NCBI GenBank assembly: GCA_002013415.1
Contig: MAEX01000030.1
Coordinates: 1-41,267, forward strand
Direction of reading: 5' to 3'
From: Mycobacterium sp. D16Q14
Lineage (GTDB): Bacteria; Actinomycetota; Actinomycetes; Mycobacteriales; Mycobacteriaceae
Length of the DNA: 41,267 bases
Shown here: one piece after another, positions 14,708-23,593 of the stretch
Layout of the letters: every line of letters starts with the position of its first letter
Numbering within the stretch: the stretch's first letter is position 1
Program-made: the position numbers and the translations under genes
Notes under the pieces: generated by a model
Seen by the model: the letters and a program-made list of their open reading frames with translations, nothing else
Database searches by the model: none
Told to the model about the DNA's origin: nothing

Positions 14708-16108
14708 GTGAGGGAGATCGCGCGGGGGTCCGTACGCCGTGGTGCAAAGCTGGCCAGCTTGCCGTTGGGGGCAGCGGGGCGAGCTGTCGTCGGATGGGGC
14801 CGCCGCGTCACCGGAGGTGATCCGGAAGCAATCGCTGCACAGTGGTCGGCGCACAATGCCGAGCAGCTCTTCGCGGTGCTCGGCGGGCTCAAGGGTGGCG
14901 CGATGAAGTTCGGCCAGATGATGAGCATCTTCGAGGCCGCAATACCCGACCAGTACGCCGAGCCATACCGGGCGGCACTGACGGGTCTGCAGGCCTCGGC
15001 GCCCCCGATCCCGGCTAAACAGGTGCACCGCGTGCTAGCTGAGCAGCTCGGCCAACGCTGGGGCGACCGATTCGCCGAGTTCGACAACGAGCCGATCGCC
15101 GCGGCCAGCATCGGCCAGGTATATCGCGCAACATGGCACGACGGCCGGGCCGTAGCGGTGAAGGTTCAGTACCCGGGAGTCGATACCGCCTTGCGGTCGG
15201 ACCTGCGGCGAGTCGGCCAGATGAGTCGCCTCATAGATCCTCTGTTCCCGGGGATAGCCGTGCAGCCGATGCTCGCCGAGGTGCGTAAACGGATGGCCGA
15301 AGAGCTCGATTACCGTCGTGAGGCAGACAATCAGCGTGCTTTCGCCTCCGCGTTCACTGGCGGCCCGGCGTTTTTGATACCCAAAGTGGTGGCCTCCGCA
15401 CCCAAGGTCCTCGTCAGCGAATGGGTAACCGGCCGCTCAATGGCCGACATCATCCGGCAAGGCGATCAAGAATCCAGAAACACCGCGGCCCGGCTACTCT
15501 TCGAATTCTGTGGCGCGTCGATGGCGAACCTTGGGCTGCTGCACGCAGATCCGCATCCAGGGAACTACCAGCTCACCGCCGATGGTCGACTCGCGGTGCT
15601 CGACTTCGGCGCCGTCACCGCAGTACATCGCAGTGCAGTGGGGTACCTCGACGCCCTTCGACAGGCCGAGCTCGCCGGGCAGATACAGCTGGACGAGCTG
15701 TCCGACGACCTGAGAACACTGGTTCTCGACGAAGTGAATACCGCAATGGGTGAAGCAGGCTTCAGCCAGGCAGGTGCACAGGTGCAGCCCGAGGACCTAC
15801 TGGCCTACTTCGGGCCGTTCGCCGAGCCGCTACGCATGCCTCGTTTTCGGTTCGACCGCCAGTGGCTGCAGCAAAACGCAGCGCGGATACCCGGGCTCGC
15901 GCGTGGCCAGGACTTCCTTGGCGGCGCAGTGCTCGAAATCCCTACCGAGCACGTGATGATGTTTCGCACCATCGCCGGCTTCGTCGGAGTGGCCTGCCAG
16001 TTGGAGGCCGAGATTGCCTTGCGGGACATCGTGATCCGCTGGTATCCAGAATTCGCGGAGCCTAAAATTCCACCCCGGCTCGCAAGCGCTCTGGGTATCG
16101 ACAGTTAG
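14708..16108 (+). CDS. ABC1/AarF/UbiB-family atypical protein kinase-like protein
   Basis: A 466-residue protein with the family signatures in order: KxGQ motif KFGQMMS at about residue 67, alanine-rich loop AAASIGQVY near 130 with the VAVKVQYPG lysine after it, catalytic-loop region HADPHPGNY near 280 and DFG near 300. UbiB-type proteins are ATPases linked to isoprenoid-quinone or lipid metabolism; the mycobacterial members are poorly characterised. The GTG start has CACAAT (14696-14701) ending 6 nt upstream and no clear ribosome-binding site, so a leaderless mRNA is plausible. It converges with nusB, whose stop is 7 bp away, and marks the edge of the conserved backbone. Confidence 0.93.
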   Translation: MREIARGSVRRGAKLASLPLGAAGRAVVGWGRRVTGGDPEAIAAQWSAHNAEQLFAVLGGLKGGAMKFGQMMSIFEAAIPDQYAEPYRAALTGLQASAPPIPAKQVHRVLAEQLGQRWGDRFAEFDNEPIAAASIGQVYRATWHDGRAVAVKVQYPGVDTALRSDLRRVGQMSRLIDPLFPGIAVQPMLAEVRKRMAEELDYRREADNQRAFASAFTGGPAFLIPKVVASAPKVLVSEWVTGRSMADIIRQGDQESRNTAARLLFEFCGASMANLGLLHADPHPGNYQLTADGRLAVLDFGAVTAVHRSAVGYLDALRQAELAGQIQLDELSDDLRTLVLDEVNTAMGEAGFSQAGAQVQPEDLLAYFGPFAEPLRMPRFRFDRQWLQQNAARIPGLARGQDFLGGAVLEIPTEHVMMFRTIAGFVGVACQLEAEIALRDIVIRWYPEFAEPKIPPRLASALGIDS

Positions 16109-16115
16109 TTACGCC

Positions 16116-16601
16116 CTACTCCGCAGAACCGGAGGCCGAACCGCCCCGAATATGCGGGGTCACCAGCATGAGCTGCCCCAAAACGCCGTTCACGAAGGCC
16201 GGCGAGTCATCGGTGGAGAGCTGTTTGGCAAGCTCGACCGCCTCGTCGACGGCGACCACCTCGGGTACGTCCTCGGCATGCAGCAGCTCCCACACCGCGA
16301 CCCGCATGATCGCGCGATCCACTGCGGGCAGTCGGGCCAATGTCCAACCCTGCAGGTGCGAAGCGATCAGCTCGTCGATATGGACGGCATGCTCGGTGAC
16401 TCCATGCGCGACAGTCACCGTGTAGGGATTCAGTGGTTCCACGTCCGACTTCGACTCCGCCAAGGCACGACGCTCGTCGGCCACCGCTGCGGCCGTCATA
16501 TCCCGCGCCTCGGCCTCGAACAGCAGATCCACTGCCCTCTTGCGCGCCTTGCGACGGCCTCCCTTGGCAGCGGGCCGGCCGGTCGAGCCGGTTTCAGCCA
16601 T
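16116..16601 (-). CDS. nusB: Transcription antitermination factor NusB
   Basis: A 161-residue all-helical NusB: basic N terminus (GGRRKARKRAVDLLFEAE), central VDELIASHLQGWTLARLPAVDRAIMRV-like helices split by the conserved acidic and aromatic positions, and the closing SPAFVNGVLGQL. NusB with S10 binds boxA RNA in ribosomal RNA operons and promotes antitermination. The ATG overlaps the efp stop by 8 nt, and the pepQ-efp-nusB order is the mycobacterial norm. The C-terminal tail after residue 150 is short and variable. Confidence 0.97.
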   Translation of the reverse strand: MAETGSTGRPAAKGGRRKARKRAVDLLFEAEARDMTAAAVADERRALAESKSDVEPLNPYTVTVAHGVTEHAVHIDELIASHLQGWTLARLPAVDRAIMRVAVWELLHAEDVPEVVAVDEAVELAKQLSTDDSPAFVNGVLGQLMLVTPHIRGGSASGSAE

Positions 16602-17157
16602 TCACACGGCCGAGGTAGCTGGCGTCACGCGAATCGACCTTGAGGCGGTCACCGGTGTTGATGAACAGCGGAACCTGAATCTCGGCGCCGGTTTCCATGG
16701 TGGCCGGCTTGGTGCCCGCGCTGGAGCGGTCGCCCTGCAGGCCCGGCTCGGTGTGGGTGACCACGAGCTCGACGGTCACCGGAAGCTCGATGTACAGCGC
16801 GGCGCCCTCGTTGAAGGCGACCTGCACGGTCATGCCCTCCAGCAGGAAGCGCGAGGCGCCGCCGACCAGCTCTGGGGAAAGGTGGTGCTGCTCGAAATCC
16901 TGGCTGTCCATGAACACGAACGAGTCGCCGTCGCGGTACAGGTAAGTGGTGTCGCGGCGGTCCACGGTCGCGGTCTCGACCTTGACGCCCGCGTTGAAGG
17001 TCTTGTCGACGACCTTGCCCGACAGCACGTTCTTGAGCTTGGTGCGCACGAACGCCGGTCCCTTACCGGGCTTCACATGCTGGAACTCGGTGATCTGCCA
17101 CAGCTGACCATCGATGTTGAGCACCAGGCCGTTCTTGAAATCGGCGGTTGAAGCCAC
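16594..17157 (-). CDS. efp: Elongation factor P
   Basis: A 187-residue EF-P with the usual three barrels: KOW-like domain I (to about 65), domain II and the OB domain III ending in RDASYLGRVNG. The loop that reaches the peptidyl-transferase centre reads KPGKGPAF. The palindromic PGKGP loop is the form that, as I recall, works without lysine modification in actinobacteria. EF-P rescues ribosomes stalled at polyproline. The GTG start is preceded by AAGGAG about 10 nt upstream. It lies 36 nt after pepQ. Confidence 0.98.
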   Translation of the reverse strand: MASTADFKNGLVLNIDGQLWQITEFQHVKPGKGPAFVRTKLKNVLSGKVVDKTFNAGVKVETATVDRRDTTYLYRDGDSFVFMDSQDFEQHHLSPELVGGASRFLLEGMTVQVAFNEGAALYIELPVTVELVVTHTEPGLQGDRSSAGTKPATMETGAEIQVPLFINTGDRLKVDSRDASYLGRVNG

Positions 17158-17193
17158 AGTCGTCTGTCTCCTTGCGTAACTGTTCAGTACTAC

Positions 17194-18294
17194 TCAATTA
17201 ATGACGGTGAGTTCCTTGGGGAACCGGGTCAACAGCTCCGGCCCGTCGGGCCGCACCACGAGCGTGTCCTCGATCCGGACTCCGCCCCGGTCGGGCAGGT
17301 AGACCCCTGGCTCGACTGTCACCGCCGAGCCAGCAAGCAGTGTACCGGTGGCGCCGGCACCGATACCCGGTGCTTCGTGGATCTGCAACCCCACCCCGTG
17401 CCCGAGGCCGTGGCCAAAGTTCTGTCCATATCCCGCAGCGGCGATGACATCGCGGGCCGCGGCGTCGACGCCCTGCAGCGATGCCCCGGGCGCCAGCGCC
17501 GCCCGACCTGCCGCCTGCGCGGCCAGCACCAGTTCATAGATCTCCTGCTGCCAGGGTGACACCGAGCCCAGCACCAGAGTCCTGGTCATGTCGGAGTGAT
17601 ACCCGGCAACCAGCGCTCCGAAGTCGATCTTCACGAAGTCGCCATCAGTCAGCACCGCGTCGGTGGGCCGATGATGCGGTATCGCCGAGTGTGGCCCGGC
17701 GGCGACGATCGTCTCAAATGACGTGCCGTCCGCCCCGTGCCCGCACATGAGGTTCTCCAGGTCACGCGCCACCTCACGCTCGGTGCGCCCGGGCCGGATT
17801 CCGCCGGTCGCGATCAATGCGGACAATGCGGTGTCGGCTGCGGCACAAGCCCTTTCGAGTAAGAGCACCTCGGACTCGTCTTTCACCTCACGCAGTTTCT
17901 CCACCCGATTCGGCGCCCGGACAAGCTCGATATCCGCGGCTGCCGCCGTCAGCTTGTCGTATCCGTCGACGGTCACCACATGGCTTTCGAAACCCGCGCG
18001 CCCGGTCCCGGCCAGCGCCACCAGCGCCGCGCCGTACCCGCGGTCGATCAGGGCGCGCAGGTCAGGGACCTGTGCGGCAGCCTGTGTGCGGTAGCGGCCG
18101 TCGGTGCACAGCACGGTTGCCTGCTCATCCGGCCCGTCCCCAGCGGCCACCCACAGCGCCGCCGCCGACCCGGTGAAACCGGTCAGATAGCGAATGTTGA
18201 CCAGATCGGTCACCAAAAACGCATCGAGCCCGTCCGCACGCAGCCCCTCGCGGAGCCGTTCCCTGCGGTCGGTATGGCTGAGGACGGTCGTCAT
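17194..18294 (-). CDS. pepQ: Xaa-Pro aminopeptidase/dipeptidase (M24 family)
   Basis: A 366-residue metallopeptidase with an N-terminal creatinase-like domain and a C-terminal pita-bread M24 domain. Metal ligands can be placed in DFGALVAGYHSDMTRT (two Asp), HGLGHGVGLQIHE (His), VEPGVY (Glu) and GVRIEDT (Glu). It cleaves X-Pro bonds in the cytoplasm. I placed the start at the ATG 18294 (MTTVLSH); the 17 codons further upstream overlap the divergent membrane-protein gene region. It heads the leftward pepQ-efp-nusB unit. Confidence 0.95.
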   Translation of the reverse strand: MTTVLSHTDRRERLREGLRADGLDAFLVTDLVNIRYLTGFTGSAAALWVAAGDGPDEQATVLCTDGRYRTQAAAQVPDLRALIDRGYGAALVALAGTGRAGFESHVVTVDGYDKLTAAAADIELVRAPNRVEKLREVKDESEVLLLERACAAADTALSALIATGGIRPGRTEREVARDLENLMCGHGADGTSFETIVAAGPHSAIPHHRPTDAVLTDGDFVKIDFGALVAGYHSDMTRTLVLGSVSPWQQEIYELVLAAQAAGRAALAPGASLQGVDAAARDVIAAAGYGQNFGHGLGHGVGLQIHEAPGIGAGATGTLLAGSAVTVEPGVYLPDRGGVRIEDTLVVRPDGPELLTRFPKELTVIN

Positions 18295-18350
18295 AGGTGT
18301 CGACGCTACCGCGATACGCTGGGCCCATGCCCGACGGTGGAACACGTTCT

Positions 18351-18851
18351 ATGACGACTCAATGGCTCACCCGTGGCGCCGTCTTCGCCATCCTCATGGT
18401 GCTGATCCGTGTGGTGCAGGGATTGGCCATCAGCGTATGGGAGACCCACGGCACCGTGATCAACATCGCGCTGGTCCTGGTGTTCGTCGCGGCGGTGACG
18501 GCCTGGGCGATCACCGACGGCCGCGGCGACGCCCAGCGCAATCCAGATCCAGATCGCCGTGAGGACCTAGCCATGTGGTGGCTGCTGGGCGGCATTTTCG
18601 CCGGGGCCGTCAGTGGCCTGGTGGTCTGGTTAATCAGCCTGTTCAACGACGGGATCTATGCGGCGAGCATCCTCGCCGAGCTCACCACCACCGCGGCGTT
18701 CGTGGCCCTGCTGGTGTTCGCGCCGGCCATGGTGGGCGTATTTGTCGGCCGACTGCTCGTGGACCGCAAGGAAAGGGAGCACGCGGCGCTACAGCAGTCC
18801 GATACCGACGTGTTCCAGGCAGTTCAGGAAGAAGTGGACGTCACGAAGTAG
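18351..18851 (+). CDS. Small four-helix membrane protein (B-4DMT/Rv2536-like)
   Basis: About 166 residues with four hydrophobic segments: about 9-27, 33-51, 72-95 and 106-130, then a charged cytoplasmic tail. Its location between pepQ and aroQ matches M. tuberculosis Rv2536, and the family is annotated as putative transporters without known substrate. The start is uncertain: ATG 18351 has a GGTGGA upstream, while ATG 18327 lies exactly 6 nt after TACGCT (18315-18320), as for a leaderless mRNA, and would add eight residues. The 3' end overlaps aroQ on the other strand by 28 bp. Confidence 0.85.
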   Translation: MTTQWLTRGAVFAILMVLIRVVQGLAISVWETHGTVINIALVLVFVAAVTAWAITDGRGDAQRNPDPDRREDLAMWWLLGGIFAGAVSGLVVWLISLFNDGIYAASILAELTTTAAFVALLVFAPAMVGVFVGRLLVDRKEREHAALQQSDTDVFQAVQEEVDVTK

Positions 18852-19258
18852 CGCAGCGCCAGCAGATATCCCTGGACGCCAAGCCCGACGATCACGCCGG
18901 TGGCGAGCGCACTCAGGTATGAGTGATGCCGAAACTCTTCGCGCGCATGCACATTCGAGATATGCACCTCGATGAGTCCGGCGGTCAGTTCGGCGCACGC
19001 GTCCCGTAGTGCCACCGAGGTATGGGTGAACGCACCGGCGTTAAGAATCACCGGATCCTTGGCGTCGGCGGCGGCGTGAACCCAGCCGAGAAGTTCGGCT
19101 TCGCTATCGGTCTGCCGCACCTGAACGTCCACACCCAATGCGCCGGCCTCAGCCTCAATGAGAGACACCAGCTCGGCATAGGTCACACTGCCGTAGACGG
19201 CGGCCTCTCGTTTACCGAGACGGCCCAGATTCGGGCCGTTGAGAATCTGGATCGTCAC
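18824..19258 (-). CDS. aroQ: Type II 3-dehydroquinate dehydratase
   Basis: A 144-residue type II dehydroquinase, step 3 of the shikimate pathway. Visible active-site elements are NGPNLGRLGKRE, the catalytic Tyr in the following VYGSVTY segment, the ILNAGAFTHTS loop, and EVHISNVHAREEFRHHS, with the catalytic His and a substrate-binding Arg. The GTG start overlaps the aroB stop in GTGA, indicating coupling. It is the last gene of aroC-aroK-aroB-aroQ. Confidence 0.98.
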   Translation of the reverse strand: MTIQILNGPNLGRLGKREAAVYGSVTYAELVSLIEAEAGALGVDVQVRQTDSEAELLGWVHAAADAKDPVILNAGAFTHTSVALRDACAELTAGLIEVHISNVHAREEFRHHSYLSALATGVIVGLGVQGYLLALRYFVTSTSS

Positions 19259-20364
19259 AGCATCACTCCCTCGCCAGAGCTTGGACTGGCCACCACCGAG
19301 TACGCGGCGGCCAGCAGTGACGGATCGGGACCTTCCAATCGTCCCGGCTTGGCCAACCCGTCGAGCACCACGAAACGCAGTATGCCCGAGCGGGTCTTCT
19401 TATCGCCCTGCATGGATTCGACGAGTTGTCCCAGCGCGTCGGCGTCGTAACGTATTGGCAGCCCGAGGGCCGAGAGCACCCGCGCATGGCGATCAGCGGT
19501 CTCGTCATCCAGACGACCGGCCAATCGCCCCAGTTCCGCGGCGAACACCAAACCGACCGATACCGCCGCACCGTGGCGCCACCGGTACCGCTCACGCCGC
19601 TCGATGGCGTGCCCGAGGGTATGGCCGTAGTTGAGGATCTCGCGCAGCTCGGCCTCCTTCTCGTCGGCCGCCACCACCTTCGCCTTGACCGCGATGGAGC
19701 GTTCGATGAGCTCGCGCAGCACCGGCTTGGACGGGTCGATCGCGGCCTGCGGGTCGGCCTCGATGAGATCAAGGATCACCTGGTCGGCGATGAAACCTGC
19801 CTTCACCACTTCGGCCATCCCGGCGACGATCTCGTTACGCGGCAACGAATCGAGGGTTGCCAGGTCCACCAGCACCGCCCCCGGCTGGTGGAACGCGCCG
19901 ACAAGGTTCTTGCCCGCATCGGTGTTGATACCTGTCTTTCCACCAACCGCGGCGTCGACCATGGCGAGCAGTGTGGTAGGTACGTGCACCACCTTCACCC
20001 CGCGCAGCCAAGTGGCCGCGGCGAAGCCGGCCGTATCGGTGGCAGCTCCTCCCCCAAGGCTGACGACAGCGTCCTTGCGTCCAATCCCGATCCGGCCCAG
20101 CACCTCCCAGATGTAGCCGAGCACGGCCAGGTCCTTACCGGCCTCAGCATCGGGAATCTCGACCCGGTGCGCATCGATTCCGGTGTCGGCCAGAGTCTTC
20201 CGAATTTCTTCGGCCGTGACGGCAAGAGTGGGCTGATGCAGGATCGCCACCTTGTCGGAACCCTTGAGCGCGCCCACCAGCTCACCCAGCAGACCCGTCC
20301 CCACGATTACCGGGTAGGGCGGATTCACCTCGACGGTGATCGTTGTCGGCTCCGCGCTAGTCAT
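19255..20364 (-). CDS. aroB: 3-dehydroquinate synthase
   Basis: A 369-residue NAD- and metal-dependent enzyme making 3-dehydroquinate from DAHP, step 2 of the shikimate pathway. Features include the glycine-rich DAVVSLGGGAATDTAGF segment, GGKTGINTDAGKN, and the metal-binding NYGHTLGHAIE. The ATG at 20364 follows AAGGAG and is the family start; an upstream in-frame extension lies in the aroK tail. Housekeeping context rules out a sugar-cyclase homologue of secondary metabolism. Confidence 0.98.
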   Translation of the reverse strand: MTSAEPTTITVEVNPPYPVIVGTGLLGELVGALKGSDKVAILHQPTLAVTAEEIRKTLADTGIDAHRVEIPDAEAGKDLAVLGYIWEVLGRIGIGRKDAVVSLGGGAATDTAGFAAATWLRGVKVVHVPTTLLAMVDAAVGGKTGINTDAGKNLVGAFHQPGAVLVDLATLDSLPRNEIVAGMAEVVKAGFIADQVILDLIEADPQAAIDPSKPVLRELIERSIAVKAKVVAADEKEAELREILNYGHTLGHAIERRERYRWRHGAAVSVGLVFAAELGRLAGRLDDETADRHARVLSALGLPIRYDADALGQLVESMQGDKKTRSGILRFVVLDGLAKPGRLEGPDPSLLAAAYSVVASPSSGEGVML

Positions 20365-20371
20365 TGTCGGC

Positions 20372-21007
20372 TCACTCCTTGGTTTCGCTTCCGGAAGGGT
20401 CGGTACGCGCGGGGGCGATGACGCCCGACGCACGCCGTCGTGAACGCGGACGCCGACGGGGACGTCGCCGCCGCGAGGAGACGGATCCTGTGCTGCCCTC
20501 GGGGTTCTCCAACCGGGAGACGATCATCCGCACCACGGCGCCGGGGTTTCGCCGGTCGGTGTTGACCTTGATGGTGGCGACCTCGCGGTACAGCGGCACC
20601 CGCTGCGACATCAGGGCGTGATACTTCTCGGCACGATCCGGTCCGGCGAGCAGCGGACGCACCACACTTCCCCCGGTGCGCCGAATCCCCTCCGCGGCAC
20701 TGATTTCGAGATACACCACGGTGTGCCCGGCGAGCGCTTCCCGAACTCCTGGAGTGAGCACGGCCCCGCCGCCGAGCGAAACCACTCCATCTTGCTGATC
20801 AAGCGCCTGCCGAATCACCGATTCCTCGATACGCCGGAATTCCGGTTCGCCGTCGGCGGCGAAGATGTCGGCGATGGTGCGACCGGCCGCTGTCTCGATG
20901 CCATTGTCGGTGTCATAGATGTTGACGTCCAACGCTTTTGCCAGCCGACGGCCAATGGTGGACTTACCCGATCCGGGCAGCCCGACAAGAACGGCTTTGG
21001 GGCTCAT
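20372..21007 (-). CDS. aroK: Shikimate kinase with a basic C-terminal extension
   Basis: A 211-residue kinase phosphorylating shikimate at the 3-hydroxyl. It has the P-loop GLPGSGKST (9-17), the DTDNGIE and EPEFRRIEE shikimate-binding segments, SLGGGAV, and the lid RPLLAGPDR. After about residue 175, where the M. tuberculosis enzyme ends, there is a 35-residue tail with an arginine cluster (SSRRRRPRRRPRSRRRA). The ATG overlaps the aroC stop (ATGA), and aroB follows after 7 nt. The tail is probably disordered; whether it binds nucleic acid is unknown. Confidence 0.96.
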   Translation of the reverse strand: MSPKAVLVGLPGSGKSTIGRRLAKALDVNIYDTDNGIETAAGRTIADIFAADGEPEFRRIEESVIRQALDQQDGVVSLGGGAVLTPGVREALAGHTVVYLEISAAEGIRRTGGSVVRPLLAGPDRAEKYHALMSQRVPLYREVATIKVNTDRRNPGAVVRMIVSRLENPEGSTGSVSSRRRRPRRRPRSRRRASGVIAPARTDPSGSETKE

Positions 21008-22242
21008 CCCGCTGTGTTAGCCGCTCTTCGCGCAAGCTGCTCATCGGACGATTCCCGGCGCGGTTCCCGCTGCGCCACCGCATCCAGGTACGCACCGACA
21101 TTGGTCTTCGTCTCGGACAGCGAGTCGCCACCGAATTTCTCCAGTGCGGCACGGGCCACCACCAGCGCGACCATCGCCTCGGCGACCACCCCAGCGGCCG
21201 GCACCGCGCACACGTCGGAACGCTGGTGGATTGCGACAGCTTCGTCCCCGGTGGACATGTCGACGGTGGCCAACGCCCGCGGCACAGTGGAGATGGGCTT
21301 CATGGCCGCCCGCACCCGCAGCGGCTGGCCGTTCGTCATGCCACCTTCAAGTCCTCCGGCACGATTGGTGGAGCGCAGGATGCCGTCGGGGCCCGGGTAG
21401 ATCTCGTCGTGCGCGGCGCTGCCACGCCGGCGAGCGGTGGTGAAACCGTCGCCGATCTCAACGCCCTTGATGGCCTGGATCCCCATGATGGCCGCGGCCA
21501 GCTGGCTGTCCAGCCGGTCGTTACCACTGATGAAGGAGCCAAGTCCGACAGGCAGGCCCGCGACCACGACTTCCACCACCCCACCGAGGGTGTCGCCGTC
21601 CTTCTTGGCGGCTTCAATCTCGCCGATCATCGAAGCCTCGGCCTGTGCGTCGAACGCCCGCACCGGGCTGGCGTCGATGGCGGCGAGATCCGCGGCGCCC
21701 GGAACCGGCCCGTCGTACGGCTCGGAGTCGCCGATGGAGATGACATGCGAGATGACATCCACGCCCAGGGCCTGCTTGAGGAAGGCCTTGGCAATGGTGC
21801 CCACCGCCACCCGGGCCGCGGTCTCGCGCGCACTGGCCCGCTCGAGCACCGGGCGGGCATCGTCGAATCCGTACTTGAGCATGCCGGCGTAGTCCGCGTG
21901 TCCGGGACGCGGCCGTGTCAGTGGCGCGTTGCGCGCGATGTTCTCCAGTTCGGCGGGGTCCACGGGGTCCGCAGACATCACGGTCTCCCACTTGGGCCAT
22001 TCGGTGTTGCCGATCTCGATGGCCACCGGTCCGCCCAAGGTCAGACCGTGTCGCACGCCGCCGACCATGGTGACCTGATCGGCCTCAAAGGCCATGCGCG
22101 CGCCTCGGCCGTAGCCCAGGCGGCGACGCGCCAGCTGCCTGCCAATGTCCGCCGATGTCAGTTCGACACCAGCGACCATGCCTTCCAGGACCGCGATCAA
22201 CGCGCGTCCATGCGATTCACCTGCCGTGATCCAGCGCAACAC
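21004..22242 (-). CDS. aroC: Chorismate synthase
   Basis: A 412-residue FMN-dependent enzyme converting EPSP to chorismate, the last shikimate-pathway step. It follows the M. tuberculosis protein closely: LRWITAGESHGRALIA at the start, RRRLGYGRGARM, NTEWPKWETVM, and the signature NRAGGLEGGMTNGQPL. I use the GTG at 22242, which aligns with the family start; an ATG three codons upstream is possible but has its purine-rich sequence too close. It heads aroC-aroK-aroB-aroQ. Confidence 0.97.
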   Translation of the reverse strand: MLRWITAGESHGRALIAVLEGMVAGVELTSADIGRQLARRRLGYGRGARMAFEADQVTMVGGVRHGLTLGGPVAIEIGNTEWPKWETVMSADPVDPAELENIARNAPLTRPRPGHADYAGMLKYGFDDARPVLERASARETAARVAVGTIAKAFLKQALGVDVISHVISIGDSEPYDGPVPGAADLAAIDASPVRAFDAQAEASMIGEIEAAKKDGDTLGGVVEVVVAGLPVGLGSFISGNDRLDSQLAAAIMGIQAIKGVEIGDGFTTARRRGSAAHDEIYPGPDGILRSTNRAGGLEGGMTNGQPLRVRAAMKPISTVPRALATVDMSTGDEAVAIHQRSDVCAVPAAGVVAEAMVALVVARAALEKFGGDSLSETKTNVGAYLDAVAQREPRRESSDEQLARRAANTAG

Positions 22243-22308
22243 GTGAGCCATTGTCCCATGCGGGCACATCGGTCTTCCAAATCGATCGGGACAGTGGGTG
22301 ATTCTTTG

Positions 22309-22749
22309 TCAGATGCCGGGTGCCAGGGTGAACAACCCGACGGCCAACGCGGTCGCCAGACACATCGACGGTCCGTGTGGAACCGACACTCCCCGACGTC
22401 CGCAGGCGAGGAGCAGCACGCCGACCAGGCCGGTGAAGAGCGGCGCACCGATCGCCGCCACAAACCACGCGTCCAATCCACATGCCCCCGCCAGGCCGCC
22501 GGTGCCGAAGGCGAGCTTCACGTCCCCGGCCCCCATCGCACGCGGCGACAGCAGGTGCGCCACCAGATACACGCCGGTCAGCGCCGCCGCACCCACCACC
22601 ATCGGCAGACTGCGGTCGAGTACCGCCACCGCGACAACCACCGCGGCCGCGGGCAGCGTGAGCCAGTTCGGCAGCCTGCGGTACCTGATGTCGAAATACG
22701 ACAGCGCCACCATCCAGCACAGCACCGCCACCCCCGCCCCGAAAATCAT
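22309..22749 (-). CDS. Minimal A24 prepilin peptidase
   Basis: A 146-residue membrane protease with about four to six hydrophobic segments. The catalytic aspartates are in YFDIRYRRLPN (Asp20) and GAGDVKLAFG (the GxGD motif). It lacks the N-terminal methyltransferase domain and Cys motif of full-length PilD, so it would cleave signal sequences only. It sits where M. tuberculosis has Rv2551c. No pilin or Tad/Flp genes are in the window, so its substrate is encoded elsewhere. It diverges from the methyltransferase gene across a 37-bp gap. Confidence 0.9.
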   Translation of the reverse strand: MIFGAGVAVLCWMVALSYFDIRYRRLPNWLTLPAAAVVVAVAVLDRSLPMVVGAAALTGVYLVAHLLSPRAMGAGDVKLAFGTGGLAGACGLDAWFVAAIGAPLFTGLVGVLLLACGRRGVSVPHGPSMCLATALAVGLFTLAPGI

Positions 22750-22773
22750 GTGGGGAATGTAACGCCGCGCGGC

Positions 22774-22779
22774 TAGATT
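22774..22779 (+). promoter_or_regulatory. Predicted -10 for a leaderless methyltransferase mRNA
   Basis: TAGATT fits the mycobacterial TANNNT -10 and ends 7 nt before the GTG at 22787, so transcription would start at or next to the start codon. No -35 is obvious. Confidence 0.5.
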
Positions 22780-22786
22780 TGGAGTA

Positions 22787-23584
22787 GTGACGAGGACATC
22801 GAGGACACAGTGGAGCGCGCAGGAATACAGCCGATTTGGTGACGAACGCAGTCGCCCGTTCTACGAACTTCTTTCTCGGGTGCCGGCCTCGGATCCGCGT
22901 ACCGTCGTTGACTTGGGTTGCGCCAGTGGAATCTTGACCGTCGACTTGGCCCGCCGATGGCCCGACGCTTCGGTGCTGGGACTGGACTCCTCCACCGAAC
23001 TGCTGGCCACCGCACCGGCCGACCTACCCGCCAATCTGCGTCTCGAACGAGGCGATATCGCGGACTTCCGGGCAGACGGAGTAGACGTGCTGTTCACCAA
23101 TGCGGCGTTGCAATGGCTTCCGCAGCACCGCGAGCTCATCACCGGGTGGGCACAGCAGCTCAATCCGGGCGGCTGGCTGGCCTTTCAGGTTCCGGGCAAC
23201 TTCGGCGCGCCCTCGCATGCGCTGATGCGCCAGGTGGCCGAATCGCCGCGCTGGGCATCGCGATTGGGTGGGGTGCTGCGTGGAACCGAGAGCACTGACG
23301 GGGCCGAAGGTTATGCGCGCCTGACGCTTTCCGCCAGCCTGGTCCCGGATGCCTGGGAAACGACATATGTGCACCTGCTCGCGGGCGAGGATCCGGTGTT
23401 GCGATGGGTGCACGGCACCGGACTGAGGCCTGTCGTGTCGGCGCTCTCGGTCGTCGAATTCGCCGAGTTCGAGGCGGAATACGCCGGACTGCTGCGCCAG
23501 GCATATCCGCCTTCCGGCGACGTCACACCGTTCGGATTCCGCCGGATCTTCTGTGTGGCATCCAAGCCGGAAGTGGGTCGATAG
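22787..23584 (+). CDS. tam: Trans-aconitate 2-methyltransferase-like SAM methyltransferase
   Basis: A 265-residue class I methyltransferase. Motif I is VVDLGCASGILT (residues 41-52), followed by the acidic DSS end of strand 2, GDIADF and the Tam-like NAALQWLPQHRELI. In other bacteria Tam methylates trans-aconitate, an inhibitor of aconitase formed by spontaneous isomerisation. The GTG start is supported by a -10 placed for leaderless transcription. The TetR gene follows after 9 nt. In M. tuberculosis this position in the aro locus is occupied by other genes, so the pair is an insertion relative to that order. Confidence 0.9.
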   Translation: MTRTSRTQWSAQEYSRFGDERSRPFYELLSRVPASDPRTVVDLGCASGILTVDLARRWPDASVLGLDSSTELLATAPADLPANLRLERGDIADFRADGVDVLFTNAALQWLPQHRELITGWAQQLNPGGWLAFQVPGNFGAPSHALMRQVAESPRWASRLGGVLRGTESTDGAEGYARLTLSASLVPDAWETTYVHLLAGEDPVLRWVHGTGLRPVVSALSVVEFAEFEAEYAGLLRQAYPPSGDVTPFGFRRIFCVASKPEVGR

Positions 23585-23587
23585 AAT
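23582..23587 (+). promoter_or_regulatory. Predicted -10 for the TetR gene
   Basis: TAGAAT overlaps the methyltransferase stop codon and ends 6 nt before the TetR GTG, again the leaderless arrangement. It implies a TetR start independent of the upstream gene. Confidence 0.55.
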
Positions 23588-23593
23588 CGGGCG

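Noticed and set aside
19255..20364. AroB as a secondary-metabolism sugar-phosphate cyclase
   Set aside because: It is coupled to aroK and aroQ and has the standard dehydroquinate synthase motifs.
20938..22776. A 612-codon rightward open frame opposite aroC and aroK
   Set aside because: It is antisense to two clearly conserved genes, has arginine/histidine-rich shadow composition and no recognisable domain.
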